Shown here in pieces: positions 8,420 through 17,821 of a stretch of 64,000 nt of DNA; positions within the stretch are counted from its first letter, which is position 1, and the number at the start of each line of letters is the position of its first letter. The notes beneath the pieces are model-generated. The model saw only the letters and a program-made list of their open reading frames with translations, did no database searches and had not been told where the DNA came from. The DNA is taken from contig CAVSZY010000005.1 in the NCBI GenBank assembly GCA_963732585.1, positions 1-64,000 of the forward strand, in the 5' to 3' direction. Origin of the DNA: WLMZ01 sp963732585 (GTDB lineage Bacteria > Actinomycetota > Acidimicrobiia > Acidimicrobiales > Ilumatobacteraceae). The position numbers and the translations under genes are program-made.

Positions 8420-8884
8420 TCATCGTTTGCGGCGCTCAAGGCCGTAGCGGTCGAGGGATCGTTGCTCGACCTGTTCCTCGGTGGAGCCGTCGTCGTACAC
8501 GGGCGAGACGACCGGAGCCGCGTATTCGACGCGTATCAGAACGATCGCGACGATGCGTTCCCGAGCGAGTCCACTGCGGTCGTAGTAGAAGCGAACTCCA
8601 TCGTCGAATTAGGATGTCCCGGCCCGACGGACGGTGGCCGTGCCCTTGAACCGGTAGCCCTTTCGTCGGATCGGATCGACCACGTTCACTTCGACACTGC
8701 CGTTCCCGGCTTCGATATTGACGACCGTCTGGTGTGAGTGAAGGTGGGCGAACATCAGAGTTTCGTCGTTGAAGACGGCGAGCGTTCCCTTGGGGGACAG
8801 GTTCGGCGAGCCGTCCGCGCAAACAGTCGCAACGAACCCCAGTCGTTGCTCATCAACGACTCGGCGCATGTCCTCATCGAGCAC
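8420..8884 (-). pseudogene. Pyridoxamine 5'-phosphate oxidase-fold protein with in-frame stop
   Basis: The minus strand reads MRRVVDEQRLGFVATVCADG, then SPNLSPKGTLAV, VEVNVVDPIRRKGYRFKGTA: a PPOX/FMN-binding split-barrel protein. An in-frame TAA lies at 8609-8611. Beyond it the same frame continues as FDDGVRFYYDR and VLIRVEYAAPVVSPVYDDG to a stop at 8420, so the only lesion is a nonsense codon. Start is uncertain (GTG 8884 or ATG 8869). Family members bind FMN or F420. Confidence 0.7.
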
Positions 8885-9148
8885 GAACCAAGTCTTGTCC
8901 TGGCGCACGCCGGACGCAACGATGCGGCCTTTGATCCGGAGCCGATCGATCCGCGCTTGGAGGGATGCTGTGGTGGATGTCGGTCCACCGGCGATCCCCT
9001 GGTCGATGACCTTGGCCCGAAACGGCCAAAGGCGACAACGCCAGCGGTGACTCCAAAGTCTGACGCACCAAGGCCTGGGCGCTGCCCACGACCTCACATT
9101 GCTCTATTTGCAGTTGATATTGCTTGATAATGAGACGATACTAGAAGA

Positions 9149-9757
9149 GTGAGAGTTGCTGCGCCGCCGTTGTTGCCGCTGTTCCGGTCGCGGCTGCAGG
9201 GCGAACTGCTCGCTCTGCTCCTCGCCGACGGAGATCGGCGGTGGACGATCGATGAACTCGCCGACCGTACTCGGCACCCGTATCAGACGGTGGCCACCGA
9301 GGTTCGGCGGTGGCAAGCAGCGGGGATGCTCGATGTCACGATCGTGGGTCGAACGAAGCTGTTCGCGGTGAACACAGCGAACCCGTATGTTCGGCCCTTG
9401 AGCGAGTTGGTGTTGATGGCGTTCGGTCCGCCCCTCGTGATCGCCGAAGAGTTCGCCCAGGTGGCCGGTGTGGAACGGGTATTCATTTACGGGTCGTGGG
9501 CGGCGCGTTTCGAAGGCGAGCCTGGTCCAACACCGAACGACATCGATGTTCTCGTTGTCGGAACACCCAAGCGCGATGATGTCTATGACGCTGCCGCACG
9601 GTCGCAGCAGCGGCTGGGTCGTGAGGTGAATGTGACGCAACGAACCGGCGCGCAGTGGGCGGCCGCCGACGATGGGTTCACCCAGCACGTTCGCGCCTCA
9701 CCGATTGTCGAACTGCCGTATCCTCAAAGTCGTGCCGAGATGGAACAAGGGAAGTGA
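9149..9757 (+). CDS. HTH-nucleotidyltransferase (MNT-type) protein
   Basis: Encodes 202 residues from GTG 9149. The N-terminal third is a winged helix (RWTIDELADRTRHPYQTVAT). The C-terminal part has the minimal nucleotidyltransferase signature IYGSWAARFEGEPGPTPNDI with DIDVLVVG, i.e. G-S-x10-D-x-D. MNT proteins pair with HEPN proteins in toxin-antitoxin modules, where MntA AMPylates and neutralises the HepT RNase. The next gene is a HEPN protein overlapping by 26 bases, supporting that reading. The fused HTH suggests it also represses its own operon. Confidence 0.85.
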   Translation: MRVAAPPLLPLFRSRLQGELLALLLADGDRRWTIDELADRTRHPYQTVATEVRRWQAAGMLDVTIVGRTKLFAVNTANPYVRPLSELVLMAFGPPLVIAEEFAQVAGVERVFIYGSWAARFEGEPGPTPNDIDVLVVGTPKRDDVYDAAARSQQRLGREVNVTQRTGAQWAAADDGFTQHVRASPIVELPYPQSRAEMEQGK

Positions 9758-10202
9758 AGTAATCGAGCGTCTGCTCGACGCGCGCCAACTGCAACATGTA
9801 CCCGCCGACTCGGCAACCGTTGAGGCACTGATCGCGTCAGCGCGTCGTCACATCGGTTCCGCGTCGAGGTCTGCTGGCGATGATCCCGAGGGTGCGTTCT
9901 CGCTCGCGTACGACGCGGCGAGAAAAACCGCGACAGCGCTGCTGGCGCACCAGGGGCTACGCCCGACAACGGCCGGTGGCCACATCGTCGTGGTCGAGGC
10001 AGTCAACGCCCAGTTCCCCGCGGTTCCCGGCCTCAAGTCGATCGACCGGCTCCGCCGCAGACGCAACCAAGCCGAGTACCCCGAACCCGCAAGCTATGAC
10101 CCCGTCACGACCGACGAAGCCAACGATGCCGTCACAGTGGCCAGCGAATGCCTCGAAACCGCCGAGCGCCTCATCGGCGCACCGCAACTCGGAGTCTTCT
10201 GA
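9732..10202 (+). CDS. HEPN-domain protein, partner of the MNT gene
   Basis: Encodes about 156 residues from GTG 9732, inside the 3' end of the nucleotidyltransferase gene. The helical body reads EGAFSLAYDAARKTATALLA and KSIDRLRRRRNQAEYPEPAS. The R-N-x-A-E-Y stretch is the place of the HEPN R-x4-6-H RNase motif, but Tyr stands where His is usual, so RNase activity is uncertain. The last helix is AVTVASECLETAERLIG. Together with the upstream gene it forms a toxin-antitoxin-like module just inside the right end of the first integrated element. Confidence 0.8.
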   Translation: MPRWNKGSEVIERLLDARQLQHVPADSATVEALIASARRHIGSASRSAGDDPEGAFSLAYDAARKTATALLAHQGLRPTTAGGHIVVVEAVNAQFPAVPGLKSIDRLRRRRNQAEYPEPASYDPVTTDEANDAVTVASECLETAERLIGAPQLGVF

Positions 10203-10285
10203 CGGCCACAAGGGATAACCCGACGAGGTTTCTACGCCGCCCGAACGGCGAGGCGAAGCGAAGCTCTGACGGTCGAACCTCTGTG

Positions 10286-10336
10286 AATGACAACGAATGA
10301 CAAACCGTCCTCGTTGCTTGTCATTGAAATGTCATT
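10286..10336. repeat. Arm-type repeat cluster left of att copy A
   Basis: AATGACAA occurs at 10286 and 10296; its inverted form TTGTCATT occurs at 10318 and a near copy ATGTCATT at 10329. Starts are thus spaced 10, 22 and 11 bases. A cluster with the same geometry but different sequence precedes att copy B. The layout fits arm-type binding sites for a tyrosine integrase in the P' arm. Confidence 0.6.
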
Positions 10337-10429
10337 GGAATTCCTGCGAACGGGCGCCTACGAGTGCAGACGAACACTCTCTGGCGACACACGAAATGTG
10401 CTCTGAGCTGGGACGATTGCAGACAGGGC

Positions 10430-10472
10430 CTCATAACCCGAAGGTCACAGGTTCAAATCCTGTCCCCGCCAC
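10430..10472 (+). other. att copy A: 3' half of tRNA-Met(CAT)
   Basis: The 43 bases contain the 3' side of the anticodon arm (CTCATAA, anticodon CAT), the T arm (ACAGGTTCAAATCCTGT) and the 3' acceptor strand CCCCGCC. No 5' half lies upstream, so this is not a full tRNA gene. It is repeated exactly at 36979 and with one mismatch at 42549, the hallmark of element integration into a tRNA gene. In this copy the trailing CCA has mutated to CTA. Confidence 0.85.
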
Positions 10473-10478
10473 TAAAGA

Positions 10479-10511
10479 AAGCCCTGGTAGGACCACAATC
10501 GGCCAGGGCTT
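10479..10511. terminator. Hairpin after att copy A
   Basis: AAGCCCTGG (10479-10487) pairs with CCAGGGCTT (10503-10511). It lies between the tRNA fragment and the 3' end of the minus-strand integrase and could terminate either. A related hairpin follows att copy C. Confidence 0.55.
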
Positions 10512-10544
10512 CTACCGTGGTGGCGGTGCTTCTACCGGATGCTT

Positions 10545-11731
10545 CTACCGAGCCGTGATCCGGTGGAAGCGCGACCGTCGGCGCCGCGACGCTGTCGGCG
10601 TGGCGATGATCCGTTCGTAGGTGCGGGCGGCGTCGGCTTGCATGCCGGGCATGACGTGTTGGTAGGTGTCCATCGTGAACGACGCTTTGGCGTGGCCGAG
10701 GCGTTCGCTGACGACCTTGAGCGGAACACCGTCCTTGATGAGCAGGCTGGCGTGCGTATGCCTCAAATCGTGTAGCCGAGTTGGCGGTAGGCCGGCGCGG
10801 CGAACGATCCGCTCGAACGCCTGAGAGAACGCGTGCGGGTGAGTCGCGCCGCTGTCCTCGCCTGGGAACAGCCATTCAGGAACGCTGCCTCCGATCCAGG
10901 CTCGTCGAGGCTTCTTGCCAGTCCCGCCAACTGCTGAGCATGGCGAGTGTGGTCTGGTCGAGTTCGACTTGGCGGCGCGAGTTCTCGGTCTTGCAGCGCG
11001 TGACTTGCCGTTCGTAGCCGACGGACACGAGCCCGCGGTCGACCGAGATTCTCGATTTGGTCCAATCGATGTCGCTCCATTTGAGGCCGAGCACTTCGCT
11101 ACGTCGCATCCCGGTTGCTGCGCTCAGCCTGAACGCGGCGTACAGCCGGTGACCTGCCGCGGCCTGCAGGAACGTGCGTAGCTGCCCTTCGTCCCAGGCT
11201 CGCGGTTCGACCGGCGGGACGTTGCGTATCGTCGGTCGATGGGCGACGGAGGCGACGTTCCGGTTGATGATGCCGCGTACCGAGCGCGTCGCTGAGCGCC
11301 CCGCGGATCACGGTGTGGATCTCGAGGACGCTCTTGCGTGACAGTGGCCGAGCGCCGTCGGTCGGTGCGAGCTTGCGGCTGTAGAGCGCTTCGAGGTGGT
11401 CGGGTGTGAGGCTGCGGATCTTGGTCGTGCCGAGCGACGGCAGGACGTGGAGATGCACGATCCGCTGGTACCCGTGGAACGTGGTTGGCGCGAGTTCGAT
11501 CTTCTTGGCGGGGAGCCACCGCTGCGTGAGGTACGCGCCGAAGGTCAGGCTCCGGTTCCCGTCATCACGCCCGACGGTCTCTTTGGCGAGTTTGCGGGCG
11601 AGTTTCTCGGCGGCCGCTCGGTCGGTGCCGGCGGCGTGCCAGGTGCGTTGTTCTCTGCCGGTGACCGGGTCGAGTCCGTGGTAGATGACCGCGTACCAGC
11701 GGTTGCCTTTGCGTGCGACGTATCCGTCCAT
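10545..11731 (-). pseudogene. Tyrosine-recombinase integrase, two frameshifts
   Basis: ATG 11731 begins MDGYVARKGNRWYAVIYHGL, the AP2-like arm-binding domain of phage-type integrases, followed by the SAM-like core-binding domain. The catalytic domain is spread over two further frames: SAATGMRRSEVLGLKWSD (first Arg), then HDLRHTHASLL and ERLGHAKASFTMDTYQH (His, Arg, His and nucleophile Tyr). Frameshifts lie near 11270 and 10895. All catalytic residues survive, so decay or sequence error is recent. The gene points at att copy A about 75 bases away, the usual position for an integrase of a tRNA-targeted element. Confidence 0.85.
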
Positions 11732-11830
11732 GATTGGGTTTCTCCTTCTCTCGGTGCCGTCCATCGGCATCCGGTAGAAGAATCGGTAGAAGCGCAGCGC
11801 CGTTCGCGGCATTCGCTTGGGCGGTCTACC

Positions 11831-12163
11831 GTGGCACTTGTGCCGCAGTGGTCCGATGCCGAACTCGACGAGTTGATCGAGGAGGTGATCGTCGACGCGT
11901 ACAACGACAGCGAGCAGCTTGGATCGTTCGAGTGTGTGTTCGCCGAGACCGACCTTCCTGTTGCCGCCGAAGCGCTCGGTATGCCGTGCAGGTTGGTCGA
12001 GGTGGTGTTCGACGGCGATGAACGGCGAGGTCTCGTCGGCGTGATTGATCTCGACGGTCGCCGTCATCGAATCGGCCTGTTGGATGTCACGATCACGGAC
12101 ACGGCGAGTGAGGCGGCGCGGTTGATGGCGGCGTTCCGGCGTTGGTGGGTGCCGTCGGGGTGA
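11831..12163 (+). CDS. Conserved hypothetical protein upstream of the primase-helicase
   Basis: Encodes 110 residues from GTG 11831 (VALVPQWSDAELDELIEEVI, then VDAYNDSEQLGSFECVFAET). It is acidic with a beta-rich end (GVIDLDGRRHRIGLLDVTI). It resembles a small conserved actinobacterial family of unknown function that I cannot name. Its stop overlaps a GTG (12160-12162) that was probably the original start of the next gene, so the two were translationally coupled. It is divergent from the integrase. Confidence 0.6.
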   Translation: MALVPQWSDAELDELIEEVIVDAYNDSEQLGSFECVFAETDLPVAAEALGMPCRLVEVVFDGDERRGLVGVIDLDGRRHRIGLLDVTITDTASEAARLMAAFRRWWVPSG

Positions 12164-12245
12164 ACGGTCCGTCGTTGGCGGATCGGTTGGCGGCGGCGTT
12201 GGGGAGATCGACACACTGCGTGCCGAGAATCAGAGGCTGCGTGGC

Positions 12246-14498
12246 TTGCTCGGTCTCGATGTCGATCGTGAGCCCGATCCACCGCCAGCATGGGAACCAA
12301 CCCTGTTCGTGACGGCCACGGCGGATGCCCGGCCGTCAGTGGATCGACGGTCGCCGCCTGATGACAAGGTCGCCCTCTTCCGATCGCTGTTCTCCGGGCG
12401 AGACGACGTGCACGCAGTCCGCTGGCAGAACGACCGGACGAGCAAGTCCGGCTGGTCGCCGGCGGTCGTTGGTGGCTGGGCGAACTCGAAACGACCCGAT
12501 CGCGAGTATGAGCCGTTGACCGACTCGGTGATCGAACAGCATCTCGCTGGCGAGCTCACTGCTGGGCTGTATCCGCTGTTGCGCAACGATCGCTGCCGGC
12601 TGCTGGTGTGCGATTTCGATGGCGGGTCCTGGGCGCTCGACGCGCTCGCGTACCTCGACGCATGCCGAGCCGCCGGACTCCCCGCAGTCCTGGAACGCTC
12701 CCGCTCTGGTGATGGTGGGCATGTGTGGGTGTTCTTCTCCGGCCCGGTCCCGGCTGCTGATGCTCGCAAGGTCGGCGCGGCAATGCTGCGCCGTGCGATG
12801 GCCTCGCGTGTCGAGATCGATCTGGCGAGTTATGACCGGCTGTTCCCGTCGCAGGACACGATGCCGAAAGGTTCGTTCGGGAACCTCATCGCCCTGCCGC
12901 TGCAAGGCACTTGCCGCAAACGTGGCACGACGGTGTTCCTCGACCCGACGACGCTCGAACCGTACGAGGACCAGTGGGCGTTCCTCTCGACCGTTCCGCT
13001 GGCCAGCCCGGCGGCGGTCACCGCGATCGCCGAGTCGGTCCGGCCGTTGACCGTCGGCGTCGAAGCCGCCGACTGGGAACAGCAACGCGACTCGCACCCT
13101 GCCCCGCCGGTCATCCGAGCGTCGCTGGGCGGCGATGTTGTCGATCGAACGGATCGGGCTACCGGCATGGCTACTCGCCCAGTTGAAGCATCTCGGATGC
13201 CTGCACAATCCGAAGTTCTACGAGAACGAACGCCTGCGGTTCTCCAACCACGCGACGCCGAGGTTGATCCGCTGCTACGACGAGGAACTCGACATTCTTC
13301 GCCTGCCACGCGGGCTGCTCGACGCTGCCCGCAAGGTGATCGAAACCGGAGGGAGCACGCTCGAACTCGAGGACCACCGCAACGCTCCGAGCCGATCGAT
13401 GTCACCTCGGCCATCAGCCTGACTTCGGTGCAACAAACCGCCGTCGACGCCGTCGTCGATCACGGGCACGCCGTGCTCGTCGCGCCGACCGGGTCAGGCA
13501 AGACCGTGATGGCGTGCGCCCTGATCGCCCAGCACAAGGTGCCGACGCTGATCCTCGTCGACAGGACCCAGCTCGTCGACCAATGGAAGTCGCGACTGAT
13601 GGAACACCTCGGTCTCAACCGCCGCCAAGTCGGCCGACTCGCCGCCACAGCGAAAGCTTCGGGCGTTGTCGACATCGCCACGTACCAAGCGGTCGCCCGA
13701 CGACCAGATGCCTCGAAGCTGTTCGACGACTACGGACTGGTGATCGTCGATGAATGCCACCACCTTCCCGCCCGATCGTTCGAACTCGCGGTCCGCGAAG
13801 CGCGGTCTCGGCGCTGGCTCGGTCTGACTGCCACTCCCTATCGGCGAGATGGTTTGGAGGCGATCATCACGATGTACTGCGGACCGGTCCGCCACGAAAT
13901 TCAACTCGCCGACACGCCGTCCGCTGCGCTCACTCGCCGCCTGCACGTCCACGACACCACCTCGAGCGCTGGCACGGGTGAGATCGGCGCGATCCAAGAC
14001 GTGTTCCGCGCCCTGGTCGACGACACAGCACGCACCCGACAAATCGTCACCGACATCGCCGCCGCCGTCAGCGATGGCCGCAACGTGCTCGTGCTCACCC
14101 AATGGACCGAACACCTCGACGCTCTCGCCGCCGACCTCACCGCCCGCGGGCTCGAACCACTCGTATTGAAGGGCGGCCTCGGCAAGAAGGCCAGAACAGC
14201 TGTCACCGACCAACTCGCCGCCGACCCGGCACCAACCGGTCAGCTGCTGCTGGCGACCGGCTCGTATCTCGGCGAAGGGTTCGACGCACCGAGCCTCGAC
14301 ACGCTGTTCCTCGCGTTCCCGCTCGCCTTCAAAGGGCGAGTTGTGCAATACATCGGACGCATCCTTCGGACCACCGACACCAAGACCCACATCGAAGTCC
14401 ACGACTATCTCGACCCCGGCCCCGTGTTCCGCAAGATGCACTCCAAACGCCTCGCCACCTACAAGACCCTCGGCTTCGACCCACCGCCGCGCCGCTGA
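12246..14498 (+). CDS. TOTE-type primase fused to SF2 DNA helicase (internally out of frame)
   Basis: Encodes 750 residues. The N-terminal third is an archaeo-eukaryotic-type primase: LLVCDFDGGSW (D-x-D), GDGGHVWVFFSGP, and MPKGSFGNLIALPLQG. The C-terminal half is an SF2 helicase with Walker A APTGSGKTV, DECH box IVDECHHLP, SAT-like GLTATPYR and motif VI QYIGRILR. Residues about 296-385 are in the wrong frame: the neighbouring frame there reads LPAWLLAQLKHLGCLHNPKF and LIRCYDEELDILRLPRGLL, the normal linker of the family. Two compensating frameshifts (near 13130 and 13390) explain this. A third shift near 12201 cuts off a coiled-coil start (GTG 12160; DTLRAENQRLRGLLGL). Such proteins belong to conflict or plasmid-type systems. 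Activity of the present form is doubtful. Confidence 0.8.
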   Translation: MLGLDVDREPDPPPAWEPTLFVTATADARPSVDRRSPPDDKVALFRSLFSGRDDVHAVRWQNDRTSKSGWSPAVVGGWANSKRPDREYEPLTDSVIEQHLAGELTAGLYPLLRNDRCRLLVCDFDGGSWALDALAYLDACRAAGLPAVLERSRSGDGGHVWVFFSGPVPAADARKVGAAMLRRAMASRVEIDLASYDRLFPSQDTMPKGSFGNLIALPLQGTCRKRGTTVFLDPTTLEPYEDQWAFLSTVPLASPAAVTAIAESVRPLTVGVEAADWEQQRDSHPAPPVIRASLGGDVVDRTDRATGMATRPVEASRMPAQSEVLRERTPAVLQPRDAEVDPLLRRGTRHSSPATRAARRCPQGDRNRREHARTRGPPQRSEPIDVTSAISLTSVQQTAVDAVVDHGHAVLVAPTGSGKTVMACALIAQHKVPTLILVDRTQLVDQWKSRLMEHLGLNRRQVGRLAATAKASGVVDIATYQAVARRPDASKLFDDYGLVIVDECHHLPARSFELAVREARSRRWLGLTATPYRRDGLEAIITMYCGPVRHEIQLADTPSAALTRRLHVHDTTSSAGTGEIGAIQDVFRALVDDTARTRQIVTDIAAAVSDGRNVLVLTQWTEHLDALAADLTARGLEPLVLKGGLGKKARTAVTDQLAADPAPTGQLLLATGSYLGEGFDAPSLDTLFLAFPLAFKGRVVQYIGRILRTTDTKTHIEVHDYLDPGPVFRKMHSKRLATYKTLGFDPPPRR

Positions 14499-14616
14499 CC
14501 ATCACCGAGAACGGCGTAACCCCGGCCGTTTGCCGAAGCAGGGACGGTTCCGGGGTCTCCGTTCGGCGACTCTATTCGTCACGGTGAGCATCTGTTCGGC
14601 CATACTCGATGCAGTC

Positions 14617-15266
14617 ATGGCCTCCCGAATTCTGTTCCTCGACGACTCCGGGAAGCCGGACGTGAAGCACGCGTCGAACGCCGTTGTGATCGGTGGGTTC
14701 GCGCTTCCATCAGCGCACGTCGCGACACTCTTCGAGGCGAGTTCTCGGGGCCAAGGCGAAGTTCCATCCCACGCGTGGCCACCCGGCGTCGTGGGAGATC
14801 AAGGCCGCTGACTTCATCAAGCCGAACCCCTGGAACCGTCGCAAGAATCGAGACTTCGCAACGGAACTTGTCCGGATCGTGTCGAGCCTCGGTGGCACCG
14901 CGTATTCCGTGACGATCGACAAATCGAAGATGATTCATCAGATGACGTTGGCGCAGACGACGCCACTCATGCTCCAAGCACTCATCGAACATTTCGAGGC
15001 CGAGTGCCGCCACCACGGCAGACCGGCATGATCGTGGCCGACTGGTCATCACACCACGCCGACCAACACGCAAGCAGATGCGTCGCCAGCTACGTCGCTT
15101 CACGTCAGCTCGACCTCCACCCATCGGTGTACTACGCCAGCTCAATGGCAACCGAAGCCATCCAGGTCGCCGACCTGTTCGCCGGAGCCCGCCGACGAAT
15201 CGCCGAAGGCGACACCAACCTCGCCCAGTTCGGGCGGCTACTCGATCGCACATCCAGTCTGCCAAA
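14617..15266 (+). pseudogene. DUF3800-domain protein, frameshifted and truncated by IS3
   Basis: From ATG 14617 the reading MASRILFLDDSGKPDVKHAS is the D-D-S-G start of DUF3800 (predicted RNase H-like fold). It shifts near 14740 to ASWEIKAADFIKP and RIVSSLGGTAYSVTIDKSKM, then again near 15010 to MIVADWSSHHADQHA and ATEAIQVADLFAGARRRIAE. The 3' end runs into the left inverted repeat of the IS3 element at 15267. DUF3800 genes are frequent in mobile islands. Confidence 0.7.
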
Positions 15267-15287
15267 TGAATCGGCCGGTCTTTTGCA

Positions 15288-15527
15288 TCAGGTCCCGGTG
15301 GTGGTGGGGACCGGATATTCCAGTCGTTGTTGATGGTAGTACAGGTCTTCGTATTCGGTTGGGGGGATGTCGCCGATTTCGCCGTGGAGGCGTCGTTGGT
15401 TGAACCATTCGACGTAGGCCAGGGTGGCTAGTTCGACGTGCTCGGCGTTACGCCAAGGTCCTTTGCGTTTGATCAGTTCGGTCTTGTAGAGGGCGTTGAC
15501 TGCCTCGGCCAGAGCATTGTCATAGCT
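15288..15527 (-). pseudogene. IS3 transposase OrfB, C-terminal part
   Basis: The minus strand reads SYDNALAEAVNALYKTELIK, then WFNQRRLHGEIGDIPPTEYE and a stop at 15288. This contains the catalytic Glu of the DDE triad and the usual IS3 C-terminus. Its N-terminal partner lies 4.9 kb away at 20393-21067. The two halves join at ...GSVGD/SYDN..., so the gene was intact before the nested insertion. Confidence 0.88.
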
Positions 15528-15580
15528 TTATCCGGCCAATATGGGCCGCTGAAGATGTGGCACCCTGACGGAATTGTTGG

Positions 15581-15886
15581 TCAGTTGCCCGGGTGTCGGG
15601 TTGGGGTTTCGAGTCGGCGGAGTCGTTCTTCTTGGTGGCGGACTCGGTCGGCGAGCGCGGCGAGGGCGGTGCGGAGGTGATCGATCTCGGCGGTGAGGCT
15701 GGCGAGGGTTCTTGGGTCGTGGCTCCGGTGTCGATGTTCCTCGATCACGGCGTGGAGTCCCCGGTCGCGGTAGAGCGTGGTCCGGCTGATCCCGGCGTGT
15801 TCGGCAATCGCGGTGAACGTGATCGGCTGGCCAGCAGCGATGAGTTCACGGCAGATCGTCTCGATGTCGGTTGGGCTGGTGGTCAT
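15581..15886 (-). CDS. TnpC-like accessory protein of the Tn554-type element
   Basis: Encodes 101 residues from ATG 15886, which overlaps the TnpB stop (ATGA). It has an HTH-like middle (ITFTAIAEHAGISRTTLYRD) and a coiled-coil end (LASLTAEIDHLRTALAALAD, then VRHQEERLRRLE). This matches the DUF6262/TnpC family that follows tnpB in these elements. TnpC affects orientation and frequency of transposition in Tn554. Confidence 0.8.
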   Translation of the reverse strand: MTTSPTDIETICRELIAAGQPITFTAIAEHAGISRTTLYRDRGLHAVIEEHRHRSHDPRTLASLTAEIDHLRTALAALADRVRHQEERLRRLETPTRHPGN

Positions 15887-17821
15887 CCGGTTTGAGCCAT
15901 GAGAGCATCGAGTCGGGCGAGGAGGCGATGATGCCGGTCGGCTTCGTCGATCCATCCTCGTCGTTCGGCGTCAGCGGCGAGTGCTTGGGTGTCAACACGT
16001 TGGGCGGCGAGGACCCCGAGGTTCGTGGTGTCGGTGCGGAAGTTCGGGCAGTGCTCGCAAATGTTCGCGTAGGGGCAGGCGCCCTGCGCTGGTGCTCGTA
16101 GGCAGTGCCCGCCAGCGAGACGGGCCTTGATCGCTGGGGCGTCCTGCCAGCCATCATCGTGGTCGCAGCCGCCGGTCGCGGTCACGGGGATTCGGGTTTT
16201 CCCGGTGGGCGCGGATCGGACCGATGCGAGTTTTGGCGAGCGTGAGTGCCCGTTCATATTCGGTCCGGACGGTCGCGTCGAAGAGGTGGGCGTATCTCAA
16301 ACTCATTTGAGCTGAGACATGTCCGAGCAACGTCATCAACGCTTGGAGCGACACGCCGGCGTTGACGAGCGCTGTCGCGTACGTATGGCGTAGTTGGTGC
16401 GGGGTGACATGGGCGATGCCGGCGGCTTTGGCGCTGCGGTCGAGTTCTTTGCGGACCGCGGTCTGGGAGAGTCGGCGGCCGTGGTGGGTGAACAGGAACT
16501 GTGTCGGTCGCCGGGTTCTCGGGTGGCGCATGGCCCGGCCGGAGGTGCGGGTCGTCGCGATCCGGTCAATCAGCGCGACGGTTTCGTCGTCGAGCGGGAC
16601 CATGCGTTCGGTGTCGAGTTTCCCAAGTGGGACTTTCAGCCATGCTCCTTGCCCGGGGACCTGGTGAACGCAGTCGAGTTCGAGATCGAGGAGTTCACCT
16701 ATGCGTAGGCCGACAGCACGGGCGAGCAGCAGCGCGTCGGCGGAGATCCGATAGGTGGATTGTTCAAGTTCGACGGCGAGTCTTCGGTCAGCGTCGATGG
16801 GAATGTAACGCGGTAACGGCTGTGGGAGTCGCGGGTGATCGGACCGGAAAATTAGCCGTCGGGCGGGGGCGTCGTCCCAACCCCATTCGGCGATCTCGCT
16901 GAGCATGTGCTCAACCGCACGGACACGACGGTCCTGATCGGCAACGCTCACGGGCTCACCGGTAGCGATTGATGTTGAGGAGGCGACGTGGTTCAGGTAT
17001 GGCTCGATATGGCGTCGCCGATTGAGCCGGTTGAACGAGGTCAGGTTCGGGTCGATAGCGGTGAGGAACCGACCGAAATCGGCGAGCCGGGTGGCGAGGC
17101 TGGACACTGTTTTCGGGTGGCAGGTGCCGGTCTTGCGGTTCAGATACGCAACGAACAGGCCGGCCAGATCCGTGTGGCAACCAGCGAACCGGTCATCGAG
17201 CGTTTCGGGTGTTCGTGCTGGTGGTGGCAGGTTTTCCACGATGTCGAGGTGGAAGAGAACGGTCTGCGCGCACACCAAGGCACTCTCGAAGTGACGCCAG
17301 CCTTGCCCGGTTTCGGTCTCTCGTTGACGACACGCAGCGGCGAGCGCTTCAAGGTCGGCGACCCGCAGTTGGTCGAGCGGCTGGCCGGTCTGGATCAGCA
17401 GTCGACCGACCGATTGCGACCCGGCCCGGCGGGCTTGGGTTGGGGTGAAACCGACCTTGATCGCGGTGTCAACGAAGCGTGCCATGTCCGCTTCGAGCGG
17501 GGTGCCGACTATCTCGCGCCAGAAACTCGACAGCTTGCGGCGCACCAGCCAATCCCACCCCGGTTGCAGCCACCCGCGACACATCAACATCATGATTAGC
17601 GACGTCGCCGCCGGTGACAACGCGAGGCGCACTGCCAACGGCTCGTTGGCCCACACGGTCGGGTCGGGCCAGCGGGCCAGGAATCGGCGGACCTCGAAAT
17701 CTGATGCCGGGTTCCCACGGCCAGTCGCCACCTGATGCTCACGCCACACCGTCAACAACCGCTCCCCGATCGGCGGCGCAGACGGCTCAGGTGAGGTTGC
17801 GTTGCCGGCTGCGAGCGGCAT
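15883..17821 (-). pseudogene. TnpB-like tyrosine recombinase, one frameshift
   Basis: From ATG 17821, which overlaps the tnpA stop by 35 bases. Catalytic residues are in one frame: ARAVGLRIGELLDLEL (Arg), HQLRHTYATALV (His, Arg), LLGHVSAQMSLRYAHLF (His, Tyr). Near 16200 the frame shifts; the rest, KTRIPVTATGGCDHDDG and the Cys-rich GHCLRAPAQGACPYANICEH plus CPNF, is the zinc-binding tail usual in this subfamily. Total length without the shift would be about 645 residues, close to the 630 of Tn554 TnpB. The tail loss may abolish transposition. Confidence 0.82.

Noticed and set aside
8609..8611. In-frame stop of the PPOX-like gene as a recoding site
   Set aside because: The codon is TAA, which is not used for selenocysteine or pyrrolysine, and no unusual structure follows; a nonsense mutation is the plain reading.
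10430..10472. Complete tRNA-Met gene
   Set aside because: Only the 3' half is present at all three sites; no 5' acceptor strand, D arm or 5' anticodon stem lies upstream. Recorded as att copies instead.
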